Source: Evansella sp. AB-P1
GTDB lineage: Bacteria; Bacillota; Bacilli; Bacillales; Salisediminibacteriaceae
NCBI RefSeq assembly: GCF_029688925.1
Contig: NZ_JARUKY010000002.1
Span: forward strand, 1 to 64,000
Direction of reading: 5' to 3'
Length of the DNA stretch: 64,000 bases
Below the pieces are notes generated by a model, which was given only the letters and a program-made list of their open reading frames with translations, was not told the DNA's origin and ran no database searches. The translations under genes and the position numbers were made by a program. This document shows positions 8,611-18,768 of the stretch, piece after piece. Every line of letters starts with the position of its first letter. Position 1 is the first letter of the stretch.

Positions 8611-9720
8611 ATGTGGGTAAATGAAGTAGTTATATGGATTTTAGTGGTCTTTATGTGTATTGGTGTTATAGATCGAGTTTGTGGAAATAAGAAAGGATAT
8701 GGAAAGGCCTTTGAGGAAGGCTTTATGTCGATGGGGCCAATTGCTTTAGCAATGGTCGGTATTATTTCTATATCTCCAGTTTTAGCAAATGGATTACGAC
8801 CAATCATTACACCTATTTTTTCTGTATTAGGTGCTGATCCAGCAATGTTCCCAGGTATTATTTTAGCGATAGATATGGGAGGATATTCATTAGCCATGGA
8901 GTTAGCACAAACGGAAATGGCAGGGCAATTTTCTGGCATTATCGTTGCAACATTAATTGGACCAACATTCGTCTTTACGATCCCTGTGGCTTTAAGCTTA
9001 ATTGAAAAAGAAGACGAGGCAATTTTCTCAAAGGGTATTTTAATTGGCTTGATCCCAATTCCAATAGGAGCTTTTTTTGCAGGTTACATAGGGAATTTTC
9101 CTATTTCATTTATATTAGTGCAACTCATACCATTATTCTTGTTTTCAGCTATCATCGCAACTGGTCTTCTAGTATTTCCTCAGAAAATGATAACATGCTT
9201 TTCTTACGTTGGAAAATTTGTTGTAGGATTAATTACAGTTGCTCTGGGAGTAAGTATTATTGAAACCCTTACAGGTTTTGTCATTATTCCAGGAATGACG
9301 CCACTATCAGAAGGTATTTATATTGTTGGGATTATTGCAATTACGTTAGCAGGTGCTTTTCCTGCAGTTCATTTTTTGAAACGTGCGTTAGCGTCTGTTT
9401 TACCTCCTTTGGCTAAAAAGATGAAGGTCTCTGAGATCGCCTTTATTGGCTTACTTTCATCATTGGCTCACAGCATACCGATGTTTAAGTTATTATCTAA
9501 AATGGATGAAAAGGGAAAACTAATGAATATTTCCTTTGCCGTCAGTGGTGCCTTTGTTTTAGGTGGACATCTCGGTTTTACTGCTTCAGTAGAACAGGAC
9601 CTCATTTTGCCAATGATGACAGGAAAATTAGTTGCAGGTGTTTTATCGGTAATGCTAGCTTTTTATATAGGTAGTAGGAGAGCTAGCAGAAATTACTCTT
9701 CCAAAGGCTTGATAGATTAA
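8611..9720 (+). CDS. eutH: EutH-type ethanolamine transporter, orphan
   Basis: A 369-residue membrane protein of about ten helices matching EutH, the ethanolamine permease of eut operons. Family features are the N-terminal GNKKGYGKAFEEGFMSMGPIAL segment (shown here in parts: GKAFEEGF, MGPIALAMVG), DMGGYSLAMELA and GGHLGFTAS. No ammonia-lyase (eutBC), adenosyl transferase or shell protein gene lies nearby, so it works alone, perhaps as an ethanolamine uptake route or a related amine transporter. ATG 8611 is favoured over GTG 8602 because AGAAGGTG precedes it. The stop overlaps the convergent gene by four bases. Confidence 0.9.
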   Translation: MWVNEVVIWILVVFMCIGVIDRVCGNKKGYGKAFEEGFMSMGPIALAMVGIISISPVLANGLRPIITPIFSVLGADPAMFPGIILAIDMGGYSLAMELAQTEMAGQFSGIIVATLIGPTFVFTIPVALSLIEKEDEAIFSKGILIGLIPIPIGAFFAGYIGNFPISFILVQLIPLFLFSAIIATGLLVFPQKMITCFSYVGKFVVGLITVALGVSIIETLTGFVIIPGMTPLSEGIYIVGIIAITLAGAFPAVHFLKRALASVLPPLAKKMKVSEIAFIGLLSSLAHSIPMFKLLSKMDEKGKLMNISFAVSGAFVLGGHLGFTASVEQDLILPMMTGKLVAGVLSVMLAFYIGSRRASRNYSSKGLID

Positions 9721-9947
9721 TTTTGATTCAGTTTTTCTTTAACAATTTGAAAATACTTTTTTATTGTGGTCCATAAAGTTATTTCTGTTTTTCTACCATC
9801 TAACCACTCTTTTTTCACTTGTTCATGAGCTTCCATTTTCCGTTCATGTCTACTACTTCCATAATAATAAAATTTAGCAAAGTGCCACATGTACCAAAAG
9901 TGATGCCAATGGGATATAAACTGTGCTTTTTTTGTTATTAGTGTCAT
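9717..9947 (-). CDS. Small aromatic- and His-rich protein of unknown function
   Basis: A 76-residue basic protein starting at an ATG seven bases after AGGAGG. The N-terminal half is rich in Trp, His, Phe and Tyr (SHWHHFWYMWHFAKFYYYG), and the C-terminal half is charged and helical. The longer open frame that extends upstream to 10115 is created by the repeat element and should not be annotated. It overlaps the eutH stop by four bases in convergent orientation. I do not recognise the family. Confidence 0.65.
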   Translation of the reverse strand: MTLITKKAQFISHWHHFWYMWHFAKFYYYGSSRHERKMEAHEQVKKEWLDGRKTEITLWTTIKKYFQIVKEKLNQN

Positions 9948-9990
9948 TTTCATTCCTCCTATACAATTTTTTCCTTTGATAGACCTCAAT

Positions 9991-10320
9991 ACAAGTGAAA
10001 CTTGCACCATGGGGTATGAAAATATTCTTTCAAAGGTGTTCATTCGTTGCAGGCAGTCGCTTTCACCACAGGCATAAGTGCGACATCTGTTCTGCTTCAC
10101 TTTGTTTGCAATCACAGTGTATTCTTTACCAAGGGCAACGCCTCAGTCTCACACTAGACACTTTGTGTACTGCTAAAGTACTTGGTCCTGTCTCTGACTC
10201 TGCAAGTGTTGCTCTATTGTTTTATGCGTCGAGACCACTCGGAGTTTATTCGTGAAGCATATGCTCGTCACTGGAGTCACCGCATATCACTACTGAACCG
10301 ATACTTATTTTCAGGGTAGT
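9991..10320 (+). repeat. Intergenic repeat family, copy 2 (long form)
   Basis: About 330 bases with the landmarks TTGCACCATGGGGTATGAAAAT, GCAGGCAGTCGCTTTCACCACAGG (in parts), GCATAAGTGCGACATCTGTTC, CTGGAGTCACCGCATATCACTACTGAACCG and a closing TTTTCAGGGTAGT. Like copy 5 it carries a middle insert (GCAAGTGTTGCTCTATTGTTTTATGCGTCGAGAC and GTTTATTCGTGAAGCATATGCTCGTC, given in pieces) absent from copies 1, 3 and 4, so the family has a short and a long form. Confidence 0.85.
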
Positions 10321-10420
10321 CATGATGGATTGCTAAATGCTCTATTAAAAAAATTGTATTTAGTAGGATGCTATTTTAGAACTTACAATGACATTTATTA
10401 TTTCTTTTCTTTTTTGAAAG

Positions 10421-10452
10421 AAAAAAGCAAATCCCATTGAAGGAATTTGCTT
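10421..10452 (-). terminator. Intrinsic terminator of the CheY-like gene
   Basis: On the minus strand AAGCAAATTCC pairs with GGGATTTGCTT, followed by a T-rich run. Confidence 0.8.
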
Positions 10453-10467
10453 AATTTTCAGTCATAT

Positions 10468-10860
10468 TTAAACTTTTGAACGTGATTTAGATCGTTCATC
10501 TAAATATTTGTTAATAATATTCATTAATGTAATCTCACTAATTGGTTTTTGAATAAAAGAGTAAGCTCCTAATAGCTTTGATTTCTTTAAATGAGCTAAC
10601 CCACTGGTAGATGAGGCCATGACGACTTTTACATGTGGGAATTGGTGGTGGATCTCCTTTAAAGCAGCTATACCATCTTTTTTAGGCATAATAATATCCA
10701 TAAAAACTAGATGTGGTTCCTTTTCACGACACACGAAAATAGCTTCTTCACCGTTAGATGCTTCATACACGTTTGTTATTCCGATTGTTCCTAAAGTATC
10801 TATCATTTGCTTCCTGATTGTTTCTGAATCATCACAAACAAGTATTGATAGATCTTCCAC
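10468..10860 (-). CDS. Stand-alone CheY-like response regulator
   Basis: A 130-residue receiver domain with no output domain. The acidic pocket is D10-D11, the phosphoacceptor is D55 (in FMDIIMPKKDG), the switch Ser is in VVMASS (83-84) and the conserved Lys is K105. It begins at GTG after GAGGGGG. Single-domain regulators act by protein-protein contact, as in chemotaxis or a phosphorelay. Its cognate kinase is not adjacent; the orphan PAS kinase 2.5 kb away is a possible partner but nothing in the sequence proves this. It has its own terminator. Confidence 0.92.
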   Translation of the reverse strand: MEDLSILVCDDSETIRKQMIDTLGTIGITNVYEASNGEEAIFVCREKEPHLVFMDIIMPKKDGIAALKEIHHQFPHVKVVMASSTSGLAHLKKSKLLGAYSFIQKPISEITLMNIINKYLDERSKSRSKV

Positions 10861-10879
10861 AAAAAAACCCCCTCATTGA

Positions 10880-11220
10880 AAGAAACGTCCTTTGTTTTCT
10901 ACCATTTTATCATATGATTTTAATAGATTTAGCATGTTTTTTTATTTGTCATGTGATCTTAATAATGTCGGATACTGTTGAATATAGAAGGAGTATTATT
11001 TTAATAGATTGTATTTTCATGGATATATGCTGTTTGTAGACTGAAACTAATCGTATTAATCTCAAATATTAGTTAAAAAGAATGGACAGAGTACTAATGG
11101 AACAGTGTACAATTTTTACCATTACGATAGGTCTTTTTAGTTTAAATATAGGATATTGTATGTAAGTCTTTCAGAAGTAGGTGGAGGTCTTTTATACTAA
11201 TATAGAAGTATAGTATTAAA
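10880..11220. other. AT-rich intergenic stretch, no gene seen
   Basis: About 340 bases between the divergent CheY-like and DUF2225 genes. It must hold both promoters. I see no convincing open frame, no long inverted repeat and no repeat-family copy. Confidence 0.5.
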
Positions 11221-11234
11221 AGAAGGTGTTAACA

Positions 11235-11918
11235 TTGAACGATCACATCTCAGCAACCTATGATAAAAAGCAAAAGTGCTCTATGTGTGAGAACGAATTT
11301 ACTTCAAAAAAATTACGTTCTCGTTTTATACGACCGGATAAAATTGAAAATGATTTTTATACGATCTACAAAGAACCATTAAATAATCCTATCCTGTATG
11401 AAGTATATGTATGCCCTAAATGTGGTTTTGCATGTACAGAACAATTTAAAACAAACTTTACTGACAAGCTAAAAGGGGAATTTTTTAATAAAGTTACTAG
11501 ACAATGGAATGGAAGGAACTACAATGGTGAACGGACTTATGAAGATGCAATCCAAACTTATAAGCTTGCATTAATTTCTGCAGAAGTTACAAATCAACCT
11601 CCCGTTGTCATTGGAGGAATTTGTCTACGGCTAAGCTGGCTTTATCGCTATCTTCAAAATGTGGAGGAAGAACAGAGATTTTCAAGTTTTGCCTTAAAAA
11701 AATATGAGAAATCCTTTATGGAAGGTGATTTTAAAGAGACATCAATGTCGGAACTAAAATTACTCTTTTTGCTAGGGGAACTAAGTCGAAAAGCAGATTT
11801 AAAAGAAGGAGCATTAAAGTTTTTTTCAAAGGTTGTAGAACATAAAGAACGTCATTTTGAACCACAATTGGTAGAAAAAGCTCGTGAACAGTGGTACGAA
11901 ATGAGAAAAGATACGTAG
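11235..11918 (+). CDS. DUF2225 family zinc-binding protein
   Basis: A 227-residue protein of the DUF2225 family. Two zinc-type pairs are visible, C15-x2-C18 and C60-x2-C63 (in VCPKCGFAC), followed by a helical region with TPR-like character (EDAIQTYKLALISAE, then RLSWLYR, then LKEGALKFFSKVVE). The role of the family is unknown. TTG 11235 is chosen because AGAAGG ends eight bases before it, whereas the upstream GTG overlaps that site. It has its own terminator. Confidence 0.88.
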   Translation: MNDHISATYDKKQKCSMCENEFTSKKLRSRFIRPDKIENDFYTIYKEPLNNPILYEVYVCPKCGFACTEQFKTNFTDKLKGEFFNKVTRQWNGRNYNGERTYEDAIQTYKLALISAEVTNQPPVVIGGICLRLSWLYRYLQNVEEEQRFSSFALKKYEKSFMEGDFKETSMSELKLLFLLGELSRKADLKEGALKFFSKVVEHKERHFEPQLVEKAREQWYEMRKDT

Positions 11919-11975
11919 ATTATGGTGATTCATTGGGAAAAGAAAACTGAAACAGAGTAAGAGGAATAAAAAGGG

Positions 11976-12010
11976 TAAAGCTATAGTCAGAGGACTGTAG
12001 CTTTTTTTTT
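11976..12010 (+). terminator. Intrinsic terminator of the DUF2225 gene
   Basis: Stem AAAGCTATAGTC / GACTGTAGCTTT followed by a run of nine Ts. Confidence 0.88.
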
Positions 12011-12048
12011 CAAATGTAGATAAAGGACGGGGCACTGAGATGGCAAAA

Positions 12049-12235
12049 GCTCATAGAATGTTGATAGTTGCTCATAGGAAGCAAGAATCGGCTCATAGAA
12101 GGTTCGTTTGTGCTCATAGGAAGCAAATATTAACTCATAGAATAAGGCTGGTATCATTGAACACCCGTTTCGGCTCATAGACACTCAATTTATGATCATA
12201 GTAGAGCACTTATTGCTCATAGACACTAAGATGAG
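12049..12235. repeat. 21-bp tandem repeat built on GCTCATAG, nine units
   Basis: The octamer GCTCATAG (or one-base variants) recurs at 12049, 12070, 12091, 12112, 12133, 12173, 12194 and 12215, exactly 21 bases apart, with a degenerate 19-base unit at 12154. The first four units alternate between two forms (GCTCATAGAA.. and GCTCATAGGAAGCAA..), giving a 42-base higher-order unit. On the minus strand the array reads as a 7-residue pattern with SYE/FYE at each repeat (within an open frame at 11987-12184), but that frame lacks a clear ribosome site and overlaps the terminator. Confidence 0.9.
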
Positions 12236-12420
12236 CTTTTACAGAAAGGGCTTTATAACTTCATTAGATCTCAAAATAGTGTTTAATATAGTGGACAGAT
12301 GGATAGCTACATAAGTATCAATGATTGCATTTATTTGTAGATCGTATTAGATTAGAAACTATACTTAAAGTTATGGATATAGTAACAAGTAAGTAAGGTA
12401 TTACGAAAGGATGAACAAAT

Positions 12421-13956
12421 ATGAGTCCGTTAGATATGTCCAAGTTTGAGAAAAAAGTAATTATACGTAATCTTCAAGAAGAAGATATAGATAAAATTAT
12501 TGAATTGTCGAAAGTTTGCTTTCCTCGAATGAATCCATGGAAGCGAGATCAATTAAAAAGTCATTTAGATATTTTTCCAGAGGGACAGTTTTGTGTGGAA
12601 CTAGAGGGGGAAATTATTGGATCTTGTTCAAGCTTGATTATCAACTTTGATGAATATGATGACCAGCACACGTGGGATGAAGCAACGGATGAGGGGTATA
12701 TAACAAATCACGATCCAGAAGGTTATAACCTTTATGGTATTGAGGTGGCCGTGCATCCTGATTATCGTAGAATGAAAATCGGTCGACGATTATATGAAGC
12801 AAGAAAAGATTTAGCAAGGAGAATGAATTTAAAGAGTATTATTATTGGCGGTAGAATTCCAAATTACAATAAGCATGTAAAGGATATGTCTCCTAGAGAA
12901 TATGTAGAAGAAGTTATGAATCATAATATTTATGATCCAGTATTAACCTTCCAAATTATGAATGGCTTTACATTAAAGCGTGTTAATAAAAATTATTTAG
13001 ATGATGATAAGGCTTCTATGAAATATGCTACCTTGATGGAATGGAACAATGTGGACTATCAGCCTACAACAAAGCGTCACTTTAAAACCTCCTTCCCAGT
13101 TCGAATATGCGCTATTCAATATATGATGAAAAAAATTAATTCCTTTGAGGAGTTTGCACAGCAGTGTGAATATTATGCTGATGTAGGTGCTAGCTATCAG
13201 TCTGATTTTGTTGTTTTCCCAGAAATTTTTACGACTCAGCTCCTTTCGTTTATTGAAGAGAAGAGTCCCAGTCAAGCAATTAGGCGTTTAACAGAATTTA
13301 CAGAAGGGTATATAAACCTTTTTACGGAACTAGCTATTAAATACAATGTAAATATAATTGGTGGGTCCCATTTCGTAGAAGAAGATGGAAAAATATTTAA
13401 TATCGCCTACTTATTCCGTAGAGACGGCACAATAGAAAAACAGTATAAAATTCATATTACACCAAATGAAAGAAGGTTCTGGGGAATCCATGGTGGTGAT
13501 AAAGTAGAAGTATTTGACACAGATTGTGGTAAGATTGCTATTCAAATTTGCTATGATATTGAATTTCCAGAGCTAGGGAGAATTGCTACTGAAAAGGGAG
13601 CAAATATTATTTTCACTCCATTTTGTACAGATGAAAGACAAGGTTATTTGAGAGTGAGGTATTGTGCTCAAGCAAGAGCTGTTGAAAATCAAATTTATAC
13701 GATGATTGCGGGGACAGTTGGGAACTTAACACATGTAGAGAATATGGATATTCAGTATGCCCAATCTGGAATTTTTACTCCTTCTGACTTTGCTTTCCCT
13801 CGTGATGGAGTAGTTGGGGAATGTCACCCTAATATTGAAACTGTTGTTGTAGGGGATGTTGACTTAGAAATTCTCCGTCGAAGCAGGAAATCAGGTAACG
13901 TAACACAATGGCGAGATCGCCGTAAAGATTTATATGAAATTAAGTCCGATTGCTAA
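12421..13956 (+). CDS. yhcX: GNAT acetyltransferase-nitrilase fusion, YhcX type
   Basis: A 511-residue two-domain protein. Residues 12-190 form a GNAT domain with the acetyl-CoA loop HPDYRRMKIGRRLYEA; residues 225-500 form a carbon-nitrogen hydrolase (nitrilase superfamily) with the triad E268, K343 and C377 (QICYDIEFPE). B. subtilis YhcX has the same order and length. Such fusions are thought to deacylate or deamidate small amides, possibly with coupled acyl transfer; the substrate is unknown. The ATG follows AAAGGATG. A terminator follows, so it is a single-gene unit. Confidence 0.92.
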   Translation: MSPLDMSKFEKKVIIRNLQEEDIDKIIELSKVCFPRMNPWKRDQLKSHLDIFPEGQFCVELEGEIIGSCSSLIINFDEYDDQHTWDEATDEGYITNHDPEGYNLYGIEVAVHPDYRRMKIGRRLYEARKDLARRMNLKSIIIGGRIPNYNKHVKDMSPREYVEEVMNHNIYDPVLTFQIMNGFTLKRVNKNYLDDDKASMKYATLMEWNNVDYQPTTKRHFKTSFPVRICAIQYMMKKINSFEEFAQQCEYYADVGASYQSDFVVFPEIFTTQLLSFIEEKSPSQAIRRLTEFTEGYINLFTELAIKYNVNIIGGSHFVEEDGKIFNIAYLFRRDGTIEKQYKIHITPNERRFWGIHGGDKVEVFDTDCGKIAIQICYDIEFPELGRIATEKGANIIFTPFCTDERQGYLRVRYCAQARAVENQIYTMIAGTVGNLTHVENMDIQYAQSGIFTPSDFAFPRDGVVGECHPNIETVVVGDVDLEILRRSRKSGNVTQWRDRRKDLYEIKSDC

Positions 13957-14026
13957 ATGAAATTTTATAAAAGTTTTGGAAACATGTTACTTGGTTCTTT
14001 TACTAATGTAATAAATTAATCAATGC

Positions 14027-14070
14027 AAACTGACTATTAAATCGTAATCGGTTATAATGGTCAGTTTTTG
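14027..14070 (+). terminator. Intrinsic terminator of the yhcX-like gene
   Basis: AAACTGAC pairs with GTCAGTTT at the base of a 40-base hairpin, followed by a T-rich run. Confidence 0.7.
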
Positions 14071-14249
14071 TTTGTATAGGTTATTTATTTCATAGTTACT
14101 GCGAAAACCAAATCACGGAAGCGGTATTCTTGCTCTTTGAGTACCAAACCTATTTAGTAATCTTCATGGATAAGAAGCAAAACATTTTTAAGAAAAGTTT
14201 ATGATGGAATAATATTGTCTACCCTGTTGAATGGGAAGGGTGGACATAT

Positions 14250-14696
14250 ATGAATATGGGAGATAAGAAGATTGAACGAAAGTACTACCAACCAGCAAAT
14301 TTAGGGAGCATATTAGTAATTTTTTTATGTGCTATTGCTGTATTAAACTTTTTACAAATCAATAATCCTAGCCAAGTAAATATGCAAGATAAATCGGACC
14401 AATGGCACGTGGAGGTCACGGCTAAGGAATTACCGATCACTTCAAATAGTCCTATTATCTTACAAACGGTTTTGATGACTAACGATGGAGGGTGGATCGA
14501 GGGGGCGAACATTAAAGCAACCCTTACAATGGATGGAGCAGAAAATAAGGAAATCCAATTTCAACATGTAGAGGATGGATTGTATGAGTATGCAACTCAA
14601 ATGGGAGATTCAGGTACATGGTCTGGAGAATTAGAAGTGAAAAAAGACAATGGTATAATGACAAGGCCTTTAGAAATCGTCGTTGTTCCTAGATAA
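14250..14696 (+). CDS. FixH/YtkA-like membrane-anchored protein
   Basis: A 148-residue protein with one N-terminal membrane segment (about 21-37) and an extracytoplasmic beta domain. The C-terminal part (ANIKATLTMDG, then HVEDGLYEYATQMGDSGTWSGELEV) fits the FixH/YtkA-like fold, which in some bacteria helps copper delivery to cytochrome oxidase. No oxidase genes lie nearby, so that role is only an inference. ATG 14250 follows GGGTGG. A strong terminator follows. Confidence 0.78.
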   Translation: MNMGDKKIERKYYQPANLGSILVIFLCAIAVLNFLQINNPSQVNMQDKSDQWHVEVTAKELPITSNSPIILQTVLMTNDGGWIEGANIKATLTMDGAENKEIQFQHVEDGLYEYATQMGDSGTWSGELEVKKDNGIMTRPLEIVVVPR

Positions 14697-14704
14697 AAGA
14701 CTTA

Positions 14705-14740
14705 AACAACTTACCCTAATCATAAAGGTAAGTTGTTTTT
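14705..14740 (+). terminator. Intrinsic terminator of the FixH-like gene
   Basis: Perfect stem AACAACTTACC / GGTAAGTTGTT followed by Ts. Confidence 0.88.
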
Positions 14741-14786
14741 AGTATTATTTATTGTGTAGTAATAGCTAATGAAGGGTAGGAAGAAA

Positions 14787-16381
<1,595 letters not shown>

Positions 16382-16383
16382 CT

Positions 16384-16412
16384 AAATAAGAAATTAGTTT
16401 TAATTTCTTATC
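16384..16412 (+). terminator. AT-rich hairpin after glpK
   Basis: Perfect 12-bp stem AATAAGAAATTA / TAATTTCTTATT-like around GTT, without GC pairs at the base or a T-run, so it may be a weak terminator or an mRNA 3' end structure. Confidence 0.4.
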
Positions 16413-16437
16413 TGGCACATAAATTGGTTATATACAA

Positions 16438-16466
16438 TTGATACAGGGTAAACACAAATATATTGT
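16438..16466 (+). promoter_or_regulatory. Predicted sigma-A promoter of glpD
   Basis: TTGATA (16438-16443) and TATTGT (16461-16466) separated by 17 bases. The position places the leader hairpin inside the transcript. Confidence 0.6.
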
Positions 16467-16481
16467 TTGATTCTAGTATAT

Positions 16482-16548
16482 AAAACTACAATTCTCAATG
16501 AACAAAAGGAATATATTGTCCATTGTTTTGAGAGACTTGTAGTTTTTT
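16482..16548 (+). terminator. Leader terminator of glpD, probable GlpP antitermination target
   Basis: AAAACTACAA and TTCTCA pair with TGAGAG and TTGTAGTTTT across a 67-base hairpin ending in six Ts, located 20 bases before the glpD ribosome site. In B. subtilis, glpD has a terminator of this kind that the glycerol-3-phosphate-responsive antiterminator GlpP overrides. The structure is seen; the GlpP control is inferred, since glpP is not in the window. Confidence 0.75.
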
Positions 16549-16567
16549 GCATTTTTAGGGGGGAAAC

Positions 16568-18214
16568 ATGACAAAAATGAAACGTTTTTCTGCAGAATAT
16601 AGAAGGCATTATTTAGAAGAGATGAGTGAAAAAGAATTAGATGTTTTAGTTATTGGGGGTGGAATTACAGGTGCTGGAATTATATTAGATGCATCCTCAA
16701 GGGGCTTAAAAACTGGTTTACTGGAAATGCAGGATTTTGCTAGTGGTACGTCAAGTAGGTCTACTAAACTGGTTCATGGAGGACTAAGATATTTAAAGCA
16801 GTTCGATATAAAGCTCGTTTCTGAAGTTGCAAAAGAACGTAAAGTGGTATATGAAAATGCTCCTCATGTAACGACACCAGTTCCTATGCTATTACCCATC
16901 ATAAAGGGGGGAACATTTGGAAAAATCTCAACTTCAATTGGCTTAAAGGTGTATGATTATTTGGCAAAGGTTAAGAAAAAAGAAAAAAGAATAATGTTAA
17001 ACAGGAAAGAAACCTTAAGAAGAGAACCATTATTAAGAAAAGAGGGTCTAAAGGGTTGCGGTGCTTACGTTGAATATCAAACTGATGATGCAAGATTAAC
17101 GATTGAAGTGTTAAAGGAAGCAGTCAAAAGAGATGCAATTGCTGTCAATTATGCCAAGGTCGTTCAGTTTATATATAAAGAGTCTCAGGTGACTGGAGTA
17201 GTTGTCAAAGATGTCATTCATAATAAAGAATATAATATAAAAGCTAAAAAGATTATAAATGCCACAGGTCCGTGGGTGGATACACTTCGTGAAGAAGATC
17301 GTTCAAGGGATGGAAAAAGACTATTTTTATCGAAGGGAGTTCATATCGTTGTTGATAAACAGCGATTACCTTTGAAACATGCCATTTATTTTGATACGGA
17401 GCATGATGGTCGGATGCTCTTTGCAATTCCCCGTGATCATAAAGTATATATCGGTACTACAGATACAGCTTTTGATGGAGATATTGCAAACCCTAAAATG
17501 ACTGAAGAAGACGTAAATTATTTATTAAATGCTGCAAATTATATTTTTCCCACTGCACAATTAACAAAGATAGATGTGGAATCAAGCTGGGCAGGTATTC
17601 GACCTCTAATACATGAGGAAGGGAAAAAAGCTTCTGAAATTTCTAGAAAAGATGAAGTATTTATTTCGCCATCAGGTCTTATCTCCATTGCTGGAGGAAA
17701 GCTTACTGGATATAGGAAAATGGCAGAAAAAATAGTTAATATGATTTGCAGAGACTTAGAACTTAGATCAATTTGCATAACAGAAAAATTACCGTTGTCA
17801 GGGGGGCATATTGGAGGATCTAACAAACTAGAGAAATATATTGAAGAGAAGGTAAAAGTAGGTGTGAAATATGGCCTAGATGAAACGGAGGCTTTAAGTC
17901 TAGTTAGGCGATACGGAGCGAATGTGGAAACTATTTTTAAGGAAATGAGGGGAAATAATAGAATTAGCATTAGACAATCCGCCATGCCAGACTCTTTATT
18001 TGCTTCTCTAAAGTATGGAATTGAAGAAGAAATGGTTACTTCACCAATAGATTTTTATAATCGGCGTACTGGTATCTTGCTTTTTAATATAAACGAAGTT
18101 AATAAGTATAAAGATGAGGTGTTAGATTATCTTTCCTATCGACTAAAATGGTCGGCAAGAGAAAAAGAGAAACATCGCCATTCGTTAGAGAAAGAGATGA
18201 ATAGGACTTTATAG
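16568..18214 (+). CDS. glpD: Aerobic glycerol-3-phosphate dehydrogenase
   Basis: A 548-residue membrane-associated flavoprotein that oxidises glycerol 3-phosphate to dihydroxyacetone phosphate and passes electrons to the quinone pool. The N-terminal FAD dinucleotide motif VIGGGITGAG and the GlpD signature GGLRYLKQFD are clear, and the length is that of Bacillus GlpD. The ATG follows a GGGGGG ribosome site. It works after glpK in glycerol use and is preceded by its own promoter and conditional terminator. Confidence 0.97.
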   Translation: MTKMKRFSAEYRRHYLEEMSEKELDVLVIGGGITGAGIILDASSRGLKTGLLEMQDFASGTSSRSTKLVHGGLRYLKQFDIKLVSEVAKERKVVYENAPHVTTPVPMLLPIIKGGTFGKISTSIGLKVYDYLAKVKKKEKRIMLNRKETLRREPLLRKEGLKGCGAYVEYQTDDARLTIEVLKEAVKRDAIAVNYAKVVQFIYKESQVTGVVVKDVIHNKEYNIKAKKIINATGPWVDTLREEDRSRDGKRLFLSKGVHIVVDKQRLPLKHAIYFDTEHDGRMLFAIPRDHKVYIGTTDTAFDGDIANPKMTEEDVNYLLNAANYIFPTAQLTKIDVESSWAGIRPLIHEEGKKASEISRKDEVFISPSGLISIAGGKLTGYRKMAEKIVNMICRDLELRSICITEKLPLSGGHIGGSNKLEKYIEEKVKVGVKYGLDETEALSLVRRYGANVETIFKEMRGNNRISIRQSAMPDSLFASLKYGIEEEMVTSPIDFYNRRTGILLFNINEVNKYKDEVLDYLSYRLKWSAREKEKHRHSLEKEMNRTL

Positions 18215-18409
18215 GACTTTAGAACTAAAAAGTGATAGAAAAAGTGAATAAATTTAAAAAAAGTATAATAAATATTAGGAAACTATTGTAATTTTTTTTC
18301 TTTTACATATAATAGTATTCATAGTATAAATAGTGATCTTAATTTCGGACAATTTTTATTTATACTGTTAATATAAAAATAGTAACTAAATGTAAAGTGA
18401 GTGAGTAAT

Positions 18410-18616
18410 ATGGGGATTCATTACTACTTAAAAGATCAAATGGAAACGAAGAGAAGTGAGATGATTCAATCTGCAAAAGTTCATGGATTGGCTTCACAAG
18501 AAACTGTACGTCACAGTCAAGAGCTTGACCATTTGATGAACCTTTACAGAAAATTAACAGTCAGAAAAAATACCTATACATCAAAAGTGTCAGAACCAAT
18601 AGGCTATATGAATTAG
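18410..18616 (+). CDS. Spo0E-like aspartyl-phosphate phosphatase
   Basis: A 68-residue protein with the Spo0E-family signature SQELD at about residues 43-47, framed by two helices. Members such as Spo0E, YisI and YnzD dephosphorylate Spo0A-P and hold back sporulation. The ATG at 18410 is preferred, but a GTG nine bases upstream is in frame. It is monocistronic, with a strong terminator directly after it. Which signal it answers cannot be seen. Confidence 0.85.
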   Translation: MGIHYYLKDQMETKRSEMIQSAKVHGLASQETVRHSQELDHLMNLYRKLTVRKNTYTSKVSEPIGYMN

Positions 18617-18624
18617 AAATAATT

Positions 18625-18658
18625 CACCCTTGTCATCAGGCAAGGGTGTTTTTTTCTT
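18625..18658 (+). terminator. Intrinsic terminator of the Spo0E-like gene
   Basis: Perfect stem CACCCTTG / CAAGGGTG followed by seven Ts. Confidence 0.92.
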
Positions 18659-18768
18659 TTGTTCGTGAATAGATAAAGAAGTTAATTTGAGAAAACTACT
18701 TCTTATATACAAAAAAAGCACGAATATGTTATTATTACCCATTGCTATTAAAGCTTAAACATTTTTAA

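Noticed and set aside
9948-10115. N-terminal extension of the small aromatic-rich protein
   Set aside because: It is read from repeat copy 2, and the only good ribosome site is just before the ATG at 9947.
11987-12184. Minus-strand ORF of 65 codons
   Set aside because: It mainly translates the 21-bp tandem array, lacks a clear ribosome site and runs into a terminator hairpin.
12049-12235. CRISPR array
   Set aside because: The repeated core is only eight bases, the period is 21 bases, the spacers resemble each other and no cas gene is present.
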